From: Epiperipatus broadwayi
Taxonomy: Eukaryota; Onychophora; Udeonychophora; Euonychophora; Peripatidae
Direction: 5' to 3'
Assembly (NCBI GenBank): GCA_028023455.1
Contig: JAQFVV010000022.1
Span: 8,079,100-8,143,099, forward strand
DNA length: 64,000 bases
The notes below the pieces were generated by a model. That model was not told where the DNA came from and ran no database searches. It saw only the letters and a list, made by a program, of their open reading frames with translations. Of this stretch, positions 36,226 through 49,154 are shown in pieces (within the stretch, counting starts at the first letter, position 1; each line of letters opens with the position of its first letter). Both the position numbers and the translations under genes were made by a program.

Positions 36226-36784
36226 AACATTTATGATTGCAATATCACTTGAAAATTGTGAAATTTGTCAAAATATACATGGATGTGAGATAATTGTTTG
36301 TCCCAAAGTCAGATTCAAAGTTTTGTAAATAATATATGTTATAGCTTCTAGTTTTGAAAAATGTTTCACAATCATATTGGATTTTATGTTTAAGATAATA
36401 ATAAGTACAAAATGTGCTAACATAATATTCTTAAAATGTACCAAACTGAAGATTTTTAACTTAAGTTTTGTTAAAACAAAACCATACTCAAATAACATAG
36501 TGATGAATGATTGAATTAATCTTTCTCTTTGAAGTGAAGCAAAATCGTAAATTAATTCAAACAAAAATTTAGAAAAGTATTGTTATTTTAAATAATTCTA
36601 AAACAAAAATAAACATTATAAATTTTGAAAGTTTCTGTACTACAAAGAGCCCCTTCATATTTTTTCTGCAGTAGTGATAACCTTTCAATAAAGAATTCTG
36701 ATATTTGATATCATTTATTTAATTCAGGAGAAACAAAAATAAAGGGGGGGGGATACAAAAATGATTTAAAAACAATTTTTAAAA
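36226..36784. other. AT-rich non-coding DNA
   Basis: Homopolymer G tract at about 36744-36752. No supported feature. Confidence 0.45.
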
Positions 36785-36798
36785 AAGTAAGGTAAGTT

Positions 36799-36904
36799 TT
36801 TTTCCCCCCACGTGTCATAGCATCAGCTGGGAAGCGAACTCGCTAACCTGGGGCAACTGCTTGTAAAGCAGCCGTTGCTGACCTCTCGACCACCAATGCT
36901 TGAC
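36799..36904 (-). mobile_element. tRNA-derived SINE with perfect 14-bp target duplication
   Basis: The tRNA-like body (36820-36899) on the minus strand has GCATTGG/CTGATGC acceptor-like ends (with G-U pairs), GTCGAGAGGTCAGC, an anticodon-like stem GCTGC/GCAGT around TTTACAA, and the B-box-like GAGTTCGCTTCCC. Its A-rich 3' tail is the T/C run at 36797-36810. aagtaaggtaagtt flanks it exactly at 36785-36798 and 36905-36918. Confidence 0.92.
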
Positions 36905-37150
36905 AAGTAAGGTAAGTTGAAGACAGAATTGTGTATGTTGTTAAAAAAGGAAATATGATTGTGCGAACACACAATATTATTGCCATTATTAGTGCAGAGA
37001 AAAAATAACACCTTATATTTTATCAACAACTAGATATTATGGATACAAAAAGTTAAAAAACAACAGAAAGTTTTATGCTAAACAAACTGTATTTATTTCA
37101 TAATGCATTGTAAGTAAAGTAACTTATGTTTCATCTGATGGAATATATAA

Positions 37151-37280
37151 TGATCTTCAATCTATAGACCTTCAATCAATTGCTCTTCAATCTTTACACC
37201 TTTTATTAATAGCTCTTCAATCTTTACACAATTAAGTGCTCTCTAATTTTTACTCCTTTAATTAACCAATTGCTCTTCAG
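37151..37280. repeat. Degenerate tandem repeat, about 30 bp x 4
   Basis: Units begin tgatcttcaatct, tgctcttcaatcttt, agctcttcaatcttt and tgctctctaattttt, with irregular lengths of 26-34 bp. Confidence 0.7.
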
Positions 37281-37634
37281 AGACTACTGAAGTTAATTAA
37301 CAAACTATAACCTAATTGTAATGTTCATTAATAAAGTAATAATGTTTTAAACACCACTCCACAAACTCCAGCAAAATAATTTAATAAATGCCAGAAATTA
37401 TATTTCCTTTGACTCAGTCAGAAAATAAATTAGACAAGAAATACATTTATTAAATATATTGAGAAAAAAATCAATTCTGCAAATGTGGCATCCTCCTTAT
37501 TAATTCTTAGTTTATAGAAATTATTGATGATTAGTCTATTCTCTCCAAATCAGAGTTAATTGTCTATTTTAAGGAGTAAGACTTATTGAAATCTCATAGC
37601 TAAAGGTTATAATAAATTATATAATTATTATGTA

Positions 37635-37718
37635 ATAGAAATATATCTTACCATATTATAAATGAGAGCATTTAAATACTTTCTATTAGCTCATTATGCA
37701 ACTAAGATATATTTCTAT
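37635..37718. repeat. Short hairpin, 16-bp perfect outer stem
   Basis: atagaaatatatctta at 37635-37650 pairs exactly with taagatatatttctat at 37703-37718. A second inner stem (aatgag/ctcatt) lies nearer the loop, with an internal bulge between. MITE-like remnant. Confidence 0.55.
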
Positions 37719-39589
37719 ATGTATTTATAAATTTTTAAAACGGCAAACATAAATAGTTATGAATTTCAAAAAATAAATTACACCTCCATAATTGAGAATT
37801 TTATAAAGTAATATATATATTATAATGAATGGCATTACATATTTGAATGAGGTTTAATATAGTTGGGTATCATGCCCTACTTTGGATCAGCAATAATATA
37901 ATGGTCAGCTTGGCAGAAGAGATTAAAATATTCAAGAGTGGAATTTATAAATACACACATAAATATAGCCATTGTTGAAACATCAATTATATAAGCTGAG
38001 TGAGGTTGGGAGAAAAATCATCTAGGACAATAGAAAGATCATAGGATCAGGAATACACACATACTTTTATATACCTTTAACACATATTGGAAATCAGGTA
38101 GCAAAATAATTGCTGTAATAAGCACCTATATATAGCTCTCTGTATGTGCTTCATTTAGATAAGACCAATGAAGTTATATATTAAAGAAAATAATTATTAT
38201 AGTTAATTAAATAAAATATATTATTTATGGTAATGATGATTACGTCATTAGAGCAGCAAACTGATTTTCATAGTAAAAAATAAATGCACTTAAACACCCA
38301 TCTAAATCTAAATTTCTCATCTATAGATTCCAACCTAACAAATATTCAACTGGATATATATATTAATTCTCGTTCCTTGAAACTAGCTTTGATTTATAAG
38401 CTAGTGCTACAATTCAAATTTAGATTGAATTGTATCGCAAAAAAAATAAACCCTCTCAAAAACTTCTTTAAAAAAGTCAGTAAAGTGTATCAAACTAAGG
38501 AAGGATAATCATTGAACTACTCACACACACATACATATATATATAATCTAAAAATGTCTAATAAATAGTAGGAATGTTTTAGCTGAAGAATAAAGTTGCC
38601 TTAATGGATAGTTTAAAAAATTAATTTTAATAATGAACATGCAAATAATTTTACGACTTATAAAATATGTAACATTAAGAATGTCAACCGATTCACGAAA
38701 CAAACAAGTCTGAATATATTACTGAAATAATTCACAAACAAGATTAATCTTTCATCTGACAAAATAGATTGTTTATTGATGTAACAAAAAAAATGGTATT
38801 AATTACAAGTTCATTTTAAATGTTTCTTTGGTAATTTTGTTTGTAAATTATCTTAGTAATGTGTATTTTCATTTTGATTATTTCCAGTTTGGCTTAACTA
38901 AAGGTGATTATTTATTTAATTTACAAAAAAAAAAAAAAGATATTTAAATTCACGTGCAAACACGGATTGCTGTATATGATGTGTATAATAATTCTTTGGT
39001 TAGCAAATATACAATATAGATATATAGAAAACAACCAAATAAAAATATCAAAAATTAAAATAGCAGTTTTAATTTTGTAAAAAGATCTAATCAACAATTT
39101 ATATAAAAAGAATAATATAAACATATATATTTATGGTCTTGTTTAGTGCATTTTAAATTTGTTTTTCTTCGATTGTGAATATGTTCAGTTTCTGGATACA
39201 GTTCTGTTAATTAATGATTAATTTTGTTTTCGTAAATAAAACTTATAGCTTGTATTGAAGATTCTCTTTAGTTTTTTCCATTCTTACTGAAAGGTTTTCA
39301 TTGTAGTAACTGATATTTGTGTTTGTAATTAACTTTTTAAAAACAGGCAAGTTCAGATTAAAGCAAAGATAGATATTTAGACAGATGTCTGGGAAGTCAT
39401 ATTCCTTTTATCACTTGTTCAAATGTATTTTCACAGTATATAGAGTCTAAATCAGTTGGTAGAAAAAACAAATAACTCAAAAATGCATTGAGCATTCCAT
39501 ATTTTCTGAAATATCACCCATGCTTGCTTTGTATCAATAATTTCAATCTCTGTGGTCAAGGTGCGATGACCAGGGTTGGCTTTTATCCT
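37719..39589. other. AT-rich non-coding DNA
   Basis: Frames at 38284-38508 and 38921-39124 are low-complexity and not supported. No repeats with clear boundaries. Confidence 0.45.
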
Positions 39590-39690
39590 TACTGTTAAAA
39601 GGAGGTTGCCTTTGACAACAGTTAGAAATTGTTGATTGTTATTGATATTGGGATTATCTAAGTGTTGACTGATTTTTAATGATTTTAGAT
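39590..39690 (+). repeat. Family E repeat copy
   Basis: aaaaggaggttgcctttgac, then attgttgattgttattgata and gattatctaagtgttgactg, match the units at 25929-26062. Confidence 0.65.
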
Positions 39691-40369
39691 AGTAGATATA
39701 AAAATAATCATAATTTTGTTTTCCCTTTTCTTAGCGCTTAGTCTCTAGACAATGTTTGCTGTTTCTCTTTATCTTTGCTTTTCTACTAAAAAAACAAACA
39801 AAGACAGTTTTACTAAGATAGGGTCATGTGATCTATGACTCTTATTTTGACTATTTATAGTTTTACTATTTTTGAAAGCAAAACTTTATTCTTTTTCCTT
39901 ATACGGGCTTTTTATATTGTATAACTATTTTTTAAGTTTATATCTATCACCAGGCATCCATAATTTTCTGATTTTCAACTAGTAGCTGAGGTTTTAAAAT
40001 TTAAGTCAAAGAGATGGCTAATTGATCACTTAACAATTAATTAAATATTTTTTCGTTGGGATTGCTACAAATTATTTACTTTTTTTTAATAGTTAGTTAT
40101 CTTACTTTCATGACAATTTCCTTTTCAAAACCTATTAAAAAATCTGTTTAAATTTGCAAAGAATTTGTTTAACATATTAAATAATTTAAAGTTTTGAAGA
40201 AAAAAAATGTTTGTCAGCACTTTCCTCCTCTTTAATCCTTCTGGAGATTACAGTTGATCGTAAAGATATAAGCAAACTTTTTTCTTAAATATTAGTGCAT
40301 ACACCGGGGGGGGGGGGCAAATATTCAAGATAACTAACTATACATTTGCATGTATCTAATATTAAATAT
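39691..40369. other. AT-rich non-coding DNA
   Basis: A long G homopolymer sits at about 40305-40317. Nothing else recognised. Confidence 0.45.
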
Positions 40370-40497
40370 AAGAGATTTGAACACAGACTTTCAAGCACCC
40401 TTTAACTATCCATACTATCTCATACTACCGATACACATGGCCACATCACCAATATCCGTGTTTCGTGCAAAACCAGCACTCATCATTTGATCTTGAT
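40370..40497 (+). mobile_element. Family A repeat fragment
   Basis: gagatttgaacacagacttt, caactatccata-like tttaactatccatact, gatacacatggccacat and aaccagcactcatca follow family order. It is cut at the hAT-like end at 40498. Confidence 0.7.
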
Positions 40498-40590
40498 CAG
40501 TGGTCTTCAACCTTTTCACACCTGCGGCCGGTAAAAATAAGGATAAGCATTCTAAAATGCATGTGCAAAAAGGTTTCAGCCTCTCACTTT
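40498..40590. mobile_element. Miniature hAT-like element
   Basis: Starts CAGTGGTCTTCAACCTTTT, close to the CAGTGGTTCTCAACC ends of another hAT group, and has the inverted partner tgcaaaaaggttt near 40563-40575. The right terminus is decayed and no 8-bp duplication is convincing. Confidence 0.5.
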
Positions 40591-41993
40591 AATTAAAATA
40601 CTGAATTGAAAGATTGTGTAAATAAAAAAAGTTATCCTCAGAATCAAGCTACATATTGGGATTTCCCTTACATATTGTGAGAATTAGGAGCAAAAAATTA
40701 TCTTTTGATGATCTAATCACATGTTAGTTGGTCATTTGCGTGACAGCAGCTTTCTCATTAATAAACTGACAGACATGAATATCATTAGTTTAAATATAAT
40801 ATTAAAGTATAGATAATTATTAAGACTAATGAAGATGTTTAACAATATTAATATGAAACAAAGCACATTTGGGTAATAGTATGTATACTGAACCCCACTG
40901 CTTGATGGCATTTTTCACACATCAATATACCATTTTATGGGCCTTAACTTACAGCTGACACTACAATAGGTATTGTTTGAGCTGTAATAGGCCGCCTGAG
41001 GGCGATGTATTCTACGATTATGTAACGAAATACTACGTCCGTTGCATTGCGACAGTATTCCTCAAGTGAGCGCTATTGAACTCTTGCTATGGTCTGATTT
41101 GATGGTGTCCTGCAGGGGTAACCATGTACTTTTGCATGTTATGCATCTTATATAGTTTTAGTCAGTTGAATTTTTATATTCCCACATCTTTTAGGGAAAT
41201 CACTTCTTTTATAAGCTTTTATTGGTGTCACAGGACTTTCAAAGCAGTATGTTTTATAACAGAAAGTTTAATTCTATTTTTGTAGGAATTATTTTCACTC
41301 TAAGTAAAAAAAAAAAAACATGTAAAAGATAAAACAATAAATATTTTTTATCAGCTTTATTTTCACTAATTCTCATATAAACGTATAAATGAAAATAAAT
41401 GTATTTTAAAGAAAAATAAAATGATACTAGTTTTCCGTCAACTTAAAAATTGTGTCCATTAACAGGGTTTGAATTTGAAGTCTTTTTTAAAAGCCAATTT
41501 GTTTAAATTACATTAAAATTATTTATTAACATGTGTATCCAAATCATTCCAATTAAAAATTCATCTAGACAACTTCAATCCATTATTTGTATTTGTATAC
41601 ATCTAAAACATGTATGTGCGTGTTTTTGGATATTTGTTTCAGCACTAACAAGTGTATGTGTTTACATGTGTGTTTATAAACACATATAGTAAAATTAGTT
41701 GAATTTACTTTTACAATTTCAATTTAGTTTTCATTTTAGAATTAATTTAATTTTAACTCTTTAATAAACAATCAGCAATATATAAAAATAAAAAGGGAAA
41801 CAATATTTTCATCGCAATTTTTTTTGTGATAACACTATCATACATTATCTCTAATGTTGCATCAACTTCCAACCTCTAGACCCATGGTTTCAATCATCCA
41901 CTCTAAAATAAATATGAAGAGGTTTAAATCCAAATAGTATATGTTACTTTTATTAGTTGTTACATACAGAAGTGGATTGAGCATGGTATAGAC
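40591..41993. other. AT-rich DNA with one less AT-rich block
   Basis: About 40940-41120 is CpG-containing and mixed (for example ggccgcctgagggcgatg, tgagcgctattg). A 54-codon frame opens at 41124 (contains SFREITSFISFYWCH) without a recognised domain. Not enough for a gene call. Confidence 0.3.
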
Positions 41994-42458
41994 CAGAGGT
42001 GGCCAATGTTTGTGTTCATAAAATCTACTTTTTATTTTGAAAATGTGTTGCGATCAATTTGTTGTCATAAGCATAGTCTAAATGGAGGGAGGTGTGAAAT
42101 ACATACTATTTTTATATATCTACCTAGTAAAAAATAATTATTTAACGGGCCAAAAAACTCATGCCCGGGGAATTAAAGCAACATGAGTAATTATTAACAA
42201 TATGTATTAATTCAAATTAGCTACATTAAATTAAGATTAAAAACATTATTTTCAATAATAATATGGTTAGTGGACTTCACCTATCTAGAATTGAAAAAAA
42301 AAAATTAGAACAAAAACAAAAATAACAAAAAAACTTGAAAATCTTGACTTAATTTGTTTCACTCATTACCCGACAGCTCTTGTCAGATTGGCCTTGCGAT
42401 CGACCAAAAATGGCATTTGCGATCGAGTGGATCACGATTGACTTGTTGGACATCTCTG
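41994..42458. mobile_element. Non-autonomous hAT element, second family (465 bp)
   Basis: Terminal repeats CAGAGGTGGCCAA and TTGGACATCTCTG (two mismatches) with a perfect 8-bp duplication gtatagac at 41986-41993 and 42459-42466. No coding frame. Subterminal gatcgaccaaaa and ttgcgatcgagtggatc differ from the CAGGGGT family, so it is a separate family. Confidence 0.92.
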
Positions 42459-42466
42459 GTATAGAC

Positions 42467-43254
42467 AATAAGTAGATTGCATATACATTAATTCAAAATT
42501 TTATTTAATAAAAAGAATTGGAATATAGACTGAGAATAAAAGATGTTAGGAAACATGACTACAGTTTGATGCTAACAATATTAAATTTAAAACAATCTTT
42601 TCTTTCATAAATATTAAAATAATGAAATGTTTAAAATCTATATAAAAAAAACCTGATTGTAAACCTATAATGACTCAAAATACTGCACAAGACCTCCCAT
42701 AAAACAAGAATACTATATGATGCTAATATTATTTATCAAAGAAATTTTTAGCAATTTGTTACTATAATAAATATTAAATTTTTTTAAAGCAGATTAAATA
42801 AACATAGCTTTGTGTAAGTTTATAACAATTAAAAATATTACACAGTGGCTTTATACTACATATATTAATTTCTCAAAACAAATCAGTATGATATATTTGA
42901 TCTCAATATATATATAAAGAGAGTAAAATTTATAAAAAAAAATGAAATTTATTATAATTACTATATTGCAAGTATACTTATTAACTGTAAAGAACATTCA
43001 TATACTTGAAGTAAAGCAAGTAAATCTAGTTTATATATATATAAGATTCAAGGATATTCTGATTTGTGGTTAGTGTTGTTAGAGCTTGACATATTTGAAG
43101 AAGAAGATTTTCTTAAAACTGGTTCTGTGAATCTTGTTATAATTCACAATACATAACTTCACATGACTCTATCACATGACTACAACTTACATATTGCTGT
43201 TTTAGCAGCATATGTTTTTTTCACCATCTTTATCCCATTTACTGTAAACTTTAC
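42467..43254. other. AT-rich non-coding DNA
   Basis: No supported feature. Confidence 0.45.
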
Positions 43255-43440
43255 TAACTAACAGTTGCTAGATAATATGGCTTCATAAATCTTTATCAAG
43301 TGTGTTCTATCCAATATCTTCAGATTAGTTTCTAGTTTATGGCTTTTATCAGTAAGGAACTCTGAATCTGGGAACAATGCACTTGGAATTTTAGGATCTA
43401 ATGCACCTTCCTCTGGATGTCATCATTTACCTCTTTCTTA
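43255..43440 (+). mobile_element. Family B MITE, diverged copy
   Basis: ccaatatcttcagattagtt, tctagtttatggcttttatc and ggatctaatgcaccttcctc follow the order of the 47.7-kb copy. Terminal repeats are decayed. Confidence 0.6.
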
Positions 43441-45694
43441 TACCAACAGCCCAAACTGCATTTCATATATTGATTTTTTAGATTTGAACTTTAATCTTCT
43501 CATCAATATGGTTTTCAAAAATATCTTAAAAATATAAAAAAGCTTTATTACGATTCATAATAATTTTTCCCAAAACTCTGAAACATTTATTGAATATACC
43601 TATTATAGACATGCATAAAATTATTTTATAATTTTTGTTTATCTTTATATAACAATTAAGGTAGATCTAGCTTTGCGATTCAATTTCCCTTTTATACTAA
43701 TTGGAATTACATGTTTTTAATAATATAGCAGTATAAGATTAAAGGTTCCTAGTTTAAGGCTAACCTGTCATTGCTATTGACTATATATTACATGCCTACT
43801 TGAAAAGTCAAAATATTTATATCTTATTACTATAATTTATAACTGTGATATTACTAAAATGCATTCATTTTGATGTCACTATCTAAGATATTTATTAAAA
43901 AATATTTATTAATCATTTTCAGTCAAATTATAAACTTTAAATTCAATTTAACATTAATTTATCAATTATTTAATCCCAACATTGAGTTTAGAAAAAAAAA
44001 ATTATATATTTAATTTGTAAATCCATAAAGTAAAAATTTCTAATTATACAGCTTTTTAATTTAATATTTTGTGTTTGGATAATCAAACATTTGAATGTCT
44101 ATACTGTTTTTTTGCATTGAACATACTTTAAAGATAATTTGAAGATTATCTTTGACAATAAAAAATATAATGTATTTATTATGAATTTCATTCAGGTATT
44201 ACCTATTAACAAAATATCATAAAGAAACATGTAGAGATTTTAACTAGGAGATGAACTTTATTAAAACTTTCAATTATAACTACCATAGTTATACATTTTT
44301 ATAGTCATTAGCTATATAGTTCATAGTTACTTTTGGCCACATCTCCATAGATCAATGGCTGATAAATTTGTTTTATGAAGAATATGAACACAATAATTAT
44401 AAATCATTCAAATTGGTTAGATCTGGGAATATCAAGTCCAGCTAGTTGGATCTGGAACAAATATTTTTTTGGAAGTTTATGACTTCCACTTTTATGCCAC
44501 AATTTTTTGATTGTATATACTTAGTCAAACCTTTAAAAATAGCATTTTGATTGCAAATGAGACTTAAGTGCTATATCTTGAGCTATCAGCAAGTCTACAT
44601 TTTCTATAAGTTAACTTCTCTTTTGGTATCTGGTTGAATATGTGAGACTGACGTAACCATTCAATATTGTATTACCTATCTATTTCTGTCATTAATAAAA
44701 ATTTGGCAGTGAGCTCTTTACATGTTACCTGATCGATAATCTTATCAATGCTCTTTAAGATATAAATAGTAGTGACTTTTTTCCAAAAAATCCCATAGCC
44801 AATCTAGTTAACAATAAAATAATAGTCAGAATATGGGTATCCAGCCTTTCTAAGCTAGAAGGTAAAGAGTCCAGATCATCTGGAAAGGTTAGATGAATGT
44901 TAATGCATTAACTGGGAAAATAATAAAATATAATTGCAAAATGATGCAGTTTTCAACCATGTTGGGAGAAATGCTAGCTATAAGTACTGATCCCATGATT
45001 TCTTTCTTATTCTCACTTTCTAAATGATTATGTGTATATAAAACTATGAACCTGTATTCTAAAAATAAATATATATTTAAAATTGTAAATTAAAATATAA
45101 AAAATGAGTCATTTAGAAATTTGACTTTTAAATATTAGATTTGAAGTTAGAATTTTCAATCATAGAGTTATTTAATCATAGTGTTAATAAAGAGTGGATT
45201 GCTTTATATAAATATTACTGACTTTAATATTCAAATATTTCTATATATCAAAAAAAAAGTTTTAGAAATAAAAACATACATAATTAATTTATATAAATAG
45301 GTATATAAATATTAAATTATTACAAATACAATTTTAGAAAACTTAAATGTGATTTAGTCAAATGATACAATAATGAACTTAAAAGAAGTTAATGAATTGA
45401 TTCTTAGCTAAATATAGTATTTTAAAAAATCTCTGTTTGGTCAATGGAATAGAAATATGTACTTAATCTGACCCTCACAAGTCATTCCGGGTACTTTATA
45501 TTGCAATTACATGTATATCATCATGGCAATAGACTTTAAGATCAGACTTTTGTAAATATATCTGTAGGTATTTGATTCCCTTAACTTATGATAATTTTAT
45601 AATGCACAGAATTGATTTAATGATAATGGATGTTTTATAGAATTACAATCAACGGTTTTGATTATTCATCAAACCATATTTTAAAAAAAAATTA
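43441..45694. other. AT-rich non-coding DNA
   Basis: Contains the small palindrome CCAGATCATCTGG at about 44871. No frames or repeats worth calling. Confidence 0.45.
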
Positions 45695-45815
45695 GGACTT
45701 GCAGCTCATGCAATCTTTATCCAATGGGAAATAAAATATAAATGAATGAATTATTGCCTAGGGATGACAGAACATTGAGCTCCAAAGTTTGCTCTCTACC
45801 ACTGCACCAAATAAT
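45695..45815 (-). mobile_element. tRNA-derived SINE
   Basis: On the minus strand tggtgcagtggtagagagc is a good A-box and gagctcaatgttctgtcatc occupies the B-box position. The body runs to gcatgagctgcaagtcc. Weakly bounded. Confidence 0.5.
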
Positions 45816-46264
45816 ACAAGTCAATGGCAAATTAAAATGTGTCTTGATCAGTATATCAAACTTATGTTGAAGTTTAAGATTAAATGCTACATAGTTTGCA
45901 ACTTATGAGAACTGTTTTTGAATTTAGTGTAATTCTTTATTATTTATACATTTTAAATTATTAAAATTCAATAAATTTAGAATAACCTTATTAATTTTTA
46001 AGTAAGTTTATTTAACTAAATACATTTGACATTCTGATATGACTTGGAATTGAATCAAAGCAACTAAACATTTTTTTTCTTCAGATTCTAACATTTTTTA
46101 GGATTTTTGTTTTTAGGTATTCCAATCCAGATAATTATCTAGAAGATAAAACAATGTTGGGAAAATATTTAATTCCTCATAATTCTGCAAAAAAAAAAAA
46201 AAACTTTGGTGATTTAATACCTTTCCCCCCTCCCCTCTGTATCTGTATATAACTTAATTACTGT
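45816..46264. other. AT-rich non-coding DNA
   Basis: Poly-A at about 46189-46203. Nothing else. Confidence 0.45.
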
Positions 46265-46410
46265 CTTGACATGATTTAGAAAAATAGTAAAATGGTGATT
46301 TCAGAACTCAAGAGCCATGGACTGCATATCAATTTAGCTGTTCCCAGAATTCAAAGTTAATGTCAATCTTCGTATGAACTCCTAAACAACAAAACATTTA
46401 TTTTTTAAAT
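46265..46410 (+). mobile_element. SINE (family S2)
   Basis: aaaatggtgatttcagaact then caagagccatggactgcata, tttagctgttcccagaattc and cgtatgaactcctaaacaac. The same order as 52245-52375, ending in an A-rich tail. Confidence 0.6.
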
Positions 46411-46734
46411 TTAATTATTTATAATACATAGTAATATATATATATTGGTAAGAGGTAAAATAGTTTTTCAATATGCCTTTGCAGGGTAAAGTTTTTTTCC
46501 AAAAGCTCCCTATAAAGAAACAGTAGGAAAGGTATTTCTTATCAGGCTTGCCAATTGCTTGGTATTCAAGTTTGAATGTGGTTTTTTTTTTAATCTTAGT
46601 TTTATCCTCTAGCTAAAAATAATTAGATAACTATTTACCGATCAGTATTCTGATGGTTATCTAGGTTGGCTAAGAGTTTTTATCTGGGGAAAAAAAAGAC
46701 TATCTAATTGGAATGTGTTCAAATTTTATCCAGA
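46411..46734. other. AT-rich non-coding DNA
   Basis: Nothing recognised. Confidence 0.4.
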
Positions 46735-46800
46735 CCAGGTTTGAACTCAGGTGATGGATGAGATGGACATGTGTGCTATCACTATATCACGTATTTTTTG
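46735..46800 (-). mobile_element. tRNA-derived SINE head
   Basis: On the minus strand tgatatagtgatagcacaca (A-box) and cctgagttcaaacctgg (B-box) are about 30 bp apart, as in a tRNA promoter. Confidence 0.6.
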
Positions 46801-47711
46801 ATGATATATATTAATTATAAAAATCCAAATTAATTAGCTACAGAAAAAAATAATTAATTAAATCAAAATAGAACCTCCCTAGCTACTTTTATTTATTTGG
46901 TCACTGACAACGCATGCTTTGTAAATAATTAAAATTACCAAATTAAAATTACATGGTATTAATGAAATTGTTTTACAACCCTTAATCAGCTAGACGTTCT
47001 TAAATTGCCTGATATTAAAAAAAAAAAAAAAGCTTTAAAACTCTTTGTCTCATCAAAGATACATGAACAAAGGACTGGATATTGATAAATGTCAAGACAG
47101 TGTAAAAAGAATTATTGTTTGAAACTAACAAATAATTCATGACCACCATTTTTTTTTATCAATAAAAAGTAGGTAAATATCTTAATGATGATAGAAAGAA
47201 GTTATTAAAGTTTATGACGTATCGTCTGATATTGAGATGCCATAATAAACTATGTTAAATGGCTGACAAGTAATAGGAAATTTCCAATAATAATTGTCAC
47301 TGTAATATTAGTTAGATAAATTATCACATACACATTATATATATTAAGGGATCTCATATTGTTACTTTATATAGCTATTTAACATGCCTATGAATTGGTT
47401 TCACATCCATATAGATAGAACTTTACATTATTTTCAGATTTTAATTAGGTTTAGATATCCCCCCCCCCCCAGAAAGTCAGCTCATATCCAATCCAACTAA
47501 CCATCCTCTATTAGTCAATAAATAGATATTCTCAAATCTTCATCCTGCAGTTGTCAAAACTGGTAAATAATGCACTCTGTTATTTGTGGAGTTTTGCTTT
47601 GCTGTTTATTATTTATAGATTGTTTTATAAATACTAATTACTACTTAAGATATCTTTTAAAATGTTTATAGCATAATCAAAATTTATAAGTATGTTATAT
47701 AGGATATCACA
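46801..47711. other. AT-rich non-coding DNA
   Basis: C homopolymer at about 47459-47470. No supported feature. Confidence 0.45.
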
Positions 47712-47969
47712 GAGGCAAAACTCTCCATACAGTAGTGCCACGCTATGCAGGTTTGTGCATAAAATCCGTATCTAGTGCCTACTTGTCCAATATTCCAAGA
47801 CTAGTTTCTAGCCTGTGGCTTTCATCAATGAAGAGCCTTGGATCTGAGAGCACTACATCTAGCTCTTAGGATCTAATATAACCCTCCAGCAGCCACCTTT
47901 TACTTTTTTAGTTAATTATAAAGCTTTGAGTGGCACTACTATATGGAAAGTTTGGCCTCAGTGAAAAAC
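47712..47969. mobile_element. Family B MITE, 258 bp
   Basis: Terminal inverted repeats of about 30 bp: gaggcaaaactctccataca against the complement of atatggaaagtttggcctc, both running into AGTAGTGCCAC. The core gtgcataaaatccgtatcta, tagtttctagcctgtggctt and gatctgagagcactacatct is shared with 34987-35157, 43255-43440 and 55728-55946. No coding capacity. Confidence 0.88.
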
Positions 47970-48720
47970 AGCTTGTGTAAGCATAAAGAATGATGATCAT
48001 ATGATGTTTGATTTATAGTATATAACTTATTATGTTATTTGATGAATATTTCATTTTCTTTTTGTGTTATAGCACATGAATATTTCTGAAACAATTTAAA
48101 TACTAACATTGATTTTTTCAAATGTACAGTTACAAATAAAAAGGACAAATGACTCCCAAAATACATTCCAGTATATCCTATGTTTTATCAGTTTATCCAA
48201 GATAACTCACATTTCAATATTTTTCATCATTATTTTATTAATTATCTAATGATAATATATGCATATACATTATATGATAAAATAAGAATAGCTTTTTACT
48301 TTATTATCATTTATAGTGAAGCACTCAAATCTGTTGCACACATTTGGCTTCACTTTCTGGTGATGTTTGAAACCCTTCAAACATGGGTTCAAACTTAGTC
48401 ATTTAATAAACAATCACTAGGGAGTGAAGATATACTGATGCACATGATTGTTTATCCTTTATTAAGCTTTATTCTCATCTAAAAATTGATAGAAATATAA
48501 ATCATAAATTTCTATTATGGTAAACAATCGTGCGTATGTGTGTGTGTAACAGATCAACATAATATTTTTATTAAAGGCATTATATTGCGTATATGTTTTA
48601 TTCATGTATATTTTAATTGAGAGAAAGTTCGAAAGAGTAATGCAAATTTATTAAATAAAAGACTTACCTTATGTTAAATTCAGAAAAGATTTGTTTTTAT
48701 TTTAACATAGGTTTATTTTA
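47970..48720. other. AT-rich non-coding DNA
   Basis: Chance frames only. A short TG repeat lies at about 48535-48548. Confidence 0.4.
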
Positions 48721-49154
48721 AAACTCACGTTACTTAACACTGATCCCGCAGGTCTATTTTCAGCCAAAAATAGACCAAGACTAGCTCTCTCGAACTTGAT
48801 CTCGTTCATACTTTAAAATCTGCTGTGTCACTGTAACTGTTAGCTTACATCCGGAAATTACCCAAAGGCATCCAAAACAAGTATAAATACCACCGAATTT
48901 GCTAGCTAAAAGGTCTGCATTTTCATTTTCTAAATGCTGTTGCTAAGGAAATCCATGTCACTAATAACTTTAAAATGGTTAGTGAGTAGAGTTAAAATTT
49001 GCTTCCCCGATCTCTCCGAAATCAAGCCAATGCCAATGTAATCATAAGCCATCGTGTCCAAACTACTGCCAAAATGAACTGTAAATTACATAAGGAATGG
49101 ACTTTAATCACAATTTCGTCAAAATAATGCTAAATTAATCATATTTCGTAAAAC
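48721..49154 (+). promoter_or_regulatory. Candidate promoter and 5' UTR
   Basis: Unusually unique and less AT-rich. It holds a perfect hairpin ggtctatttt-cagcca-aaaatagacc (48751-48776), an ETS-like CCGGAA in acatccggaaatta (about 48849), and a TATA-like gtataaatac (48882-48888 core) about 270 bp before the ATG at 49155. No repeat family recognised here. Motif matches this short occur by chance, so this is a lead. Confidence 0.25.

Noticed and set aside
37635-37718. Pre-microRNA hairpin
   Set aside because: The outer stem is perfect but the middle is mismatched and AT-only; a MITE remnant is simpler. Small-RNA reads would be needed.
40305-40317. Biological significance of long G or C homopolymers (also 5477, 36744, 47460)
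   Set aside because: Such runs are prone to sequencing and assembly error and have no context suggesting function.
41124-41288. 54-codon frame with an SFREITSFISFYWCH stretch
   Set aside because: Short, no domain, no splice or promoter context strong enough.
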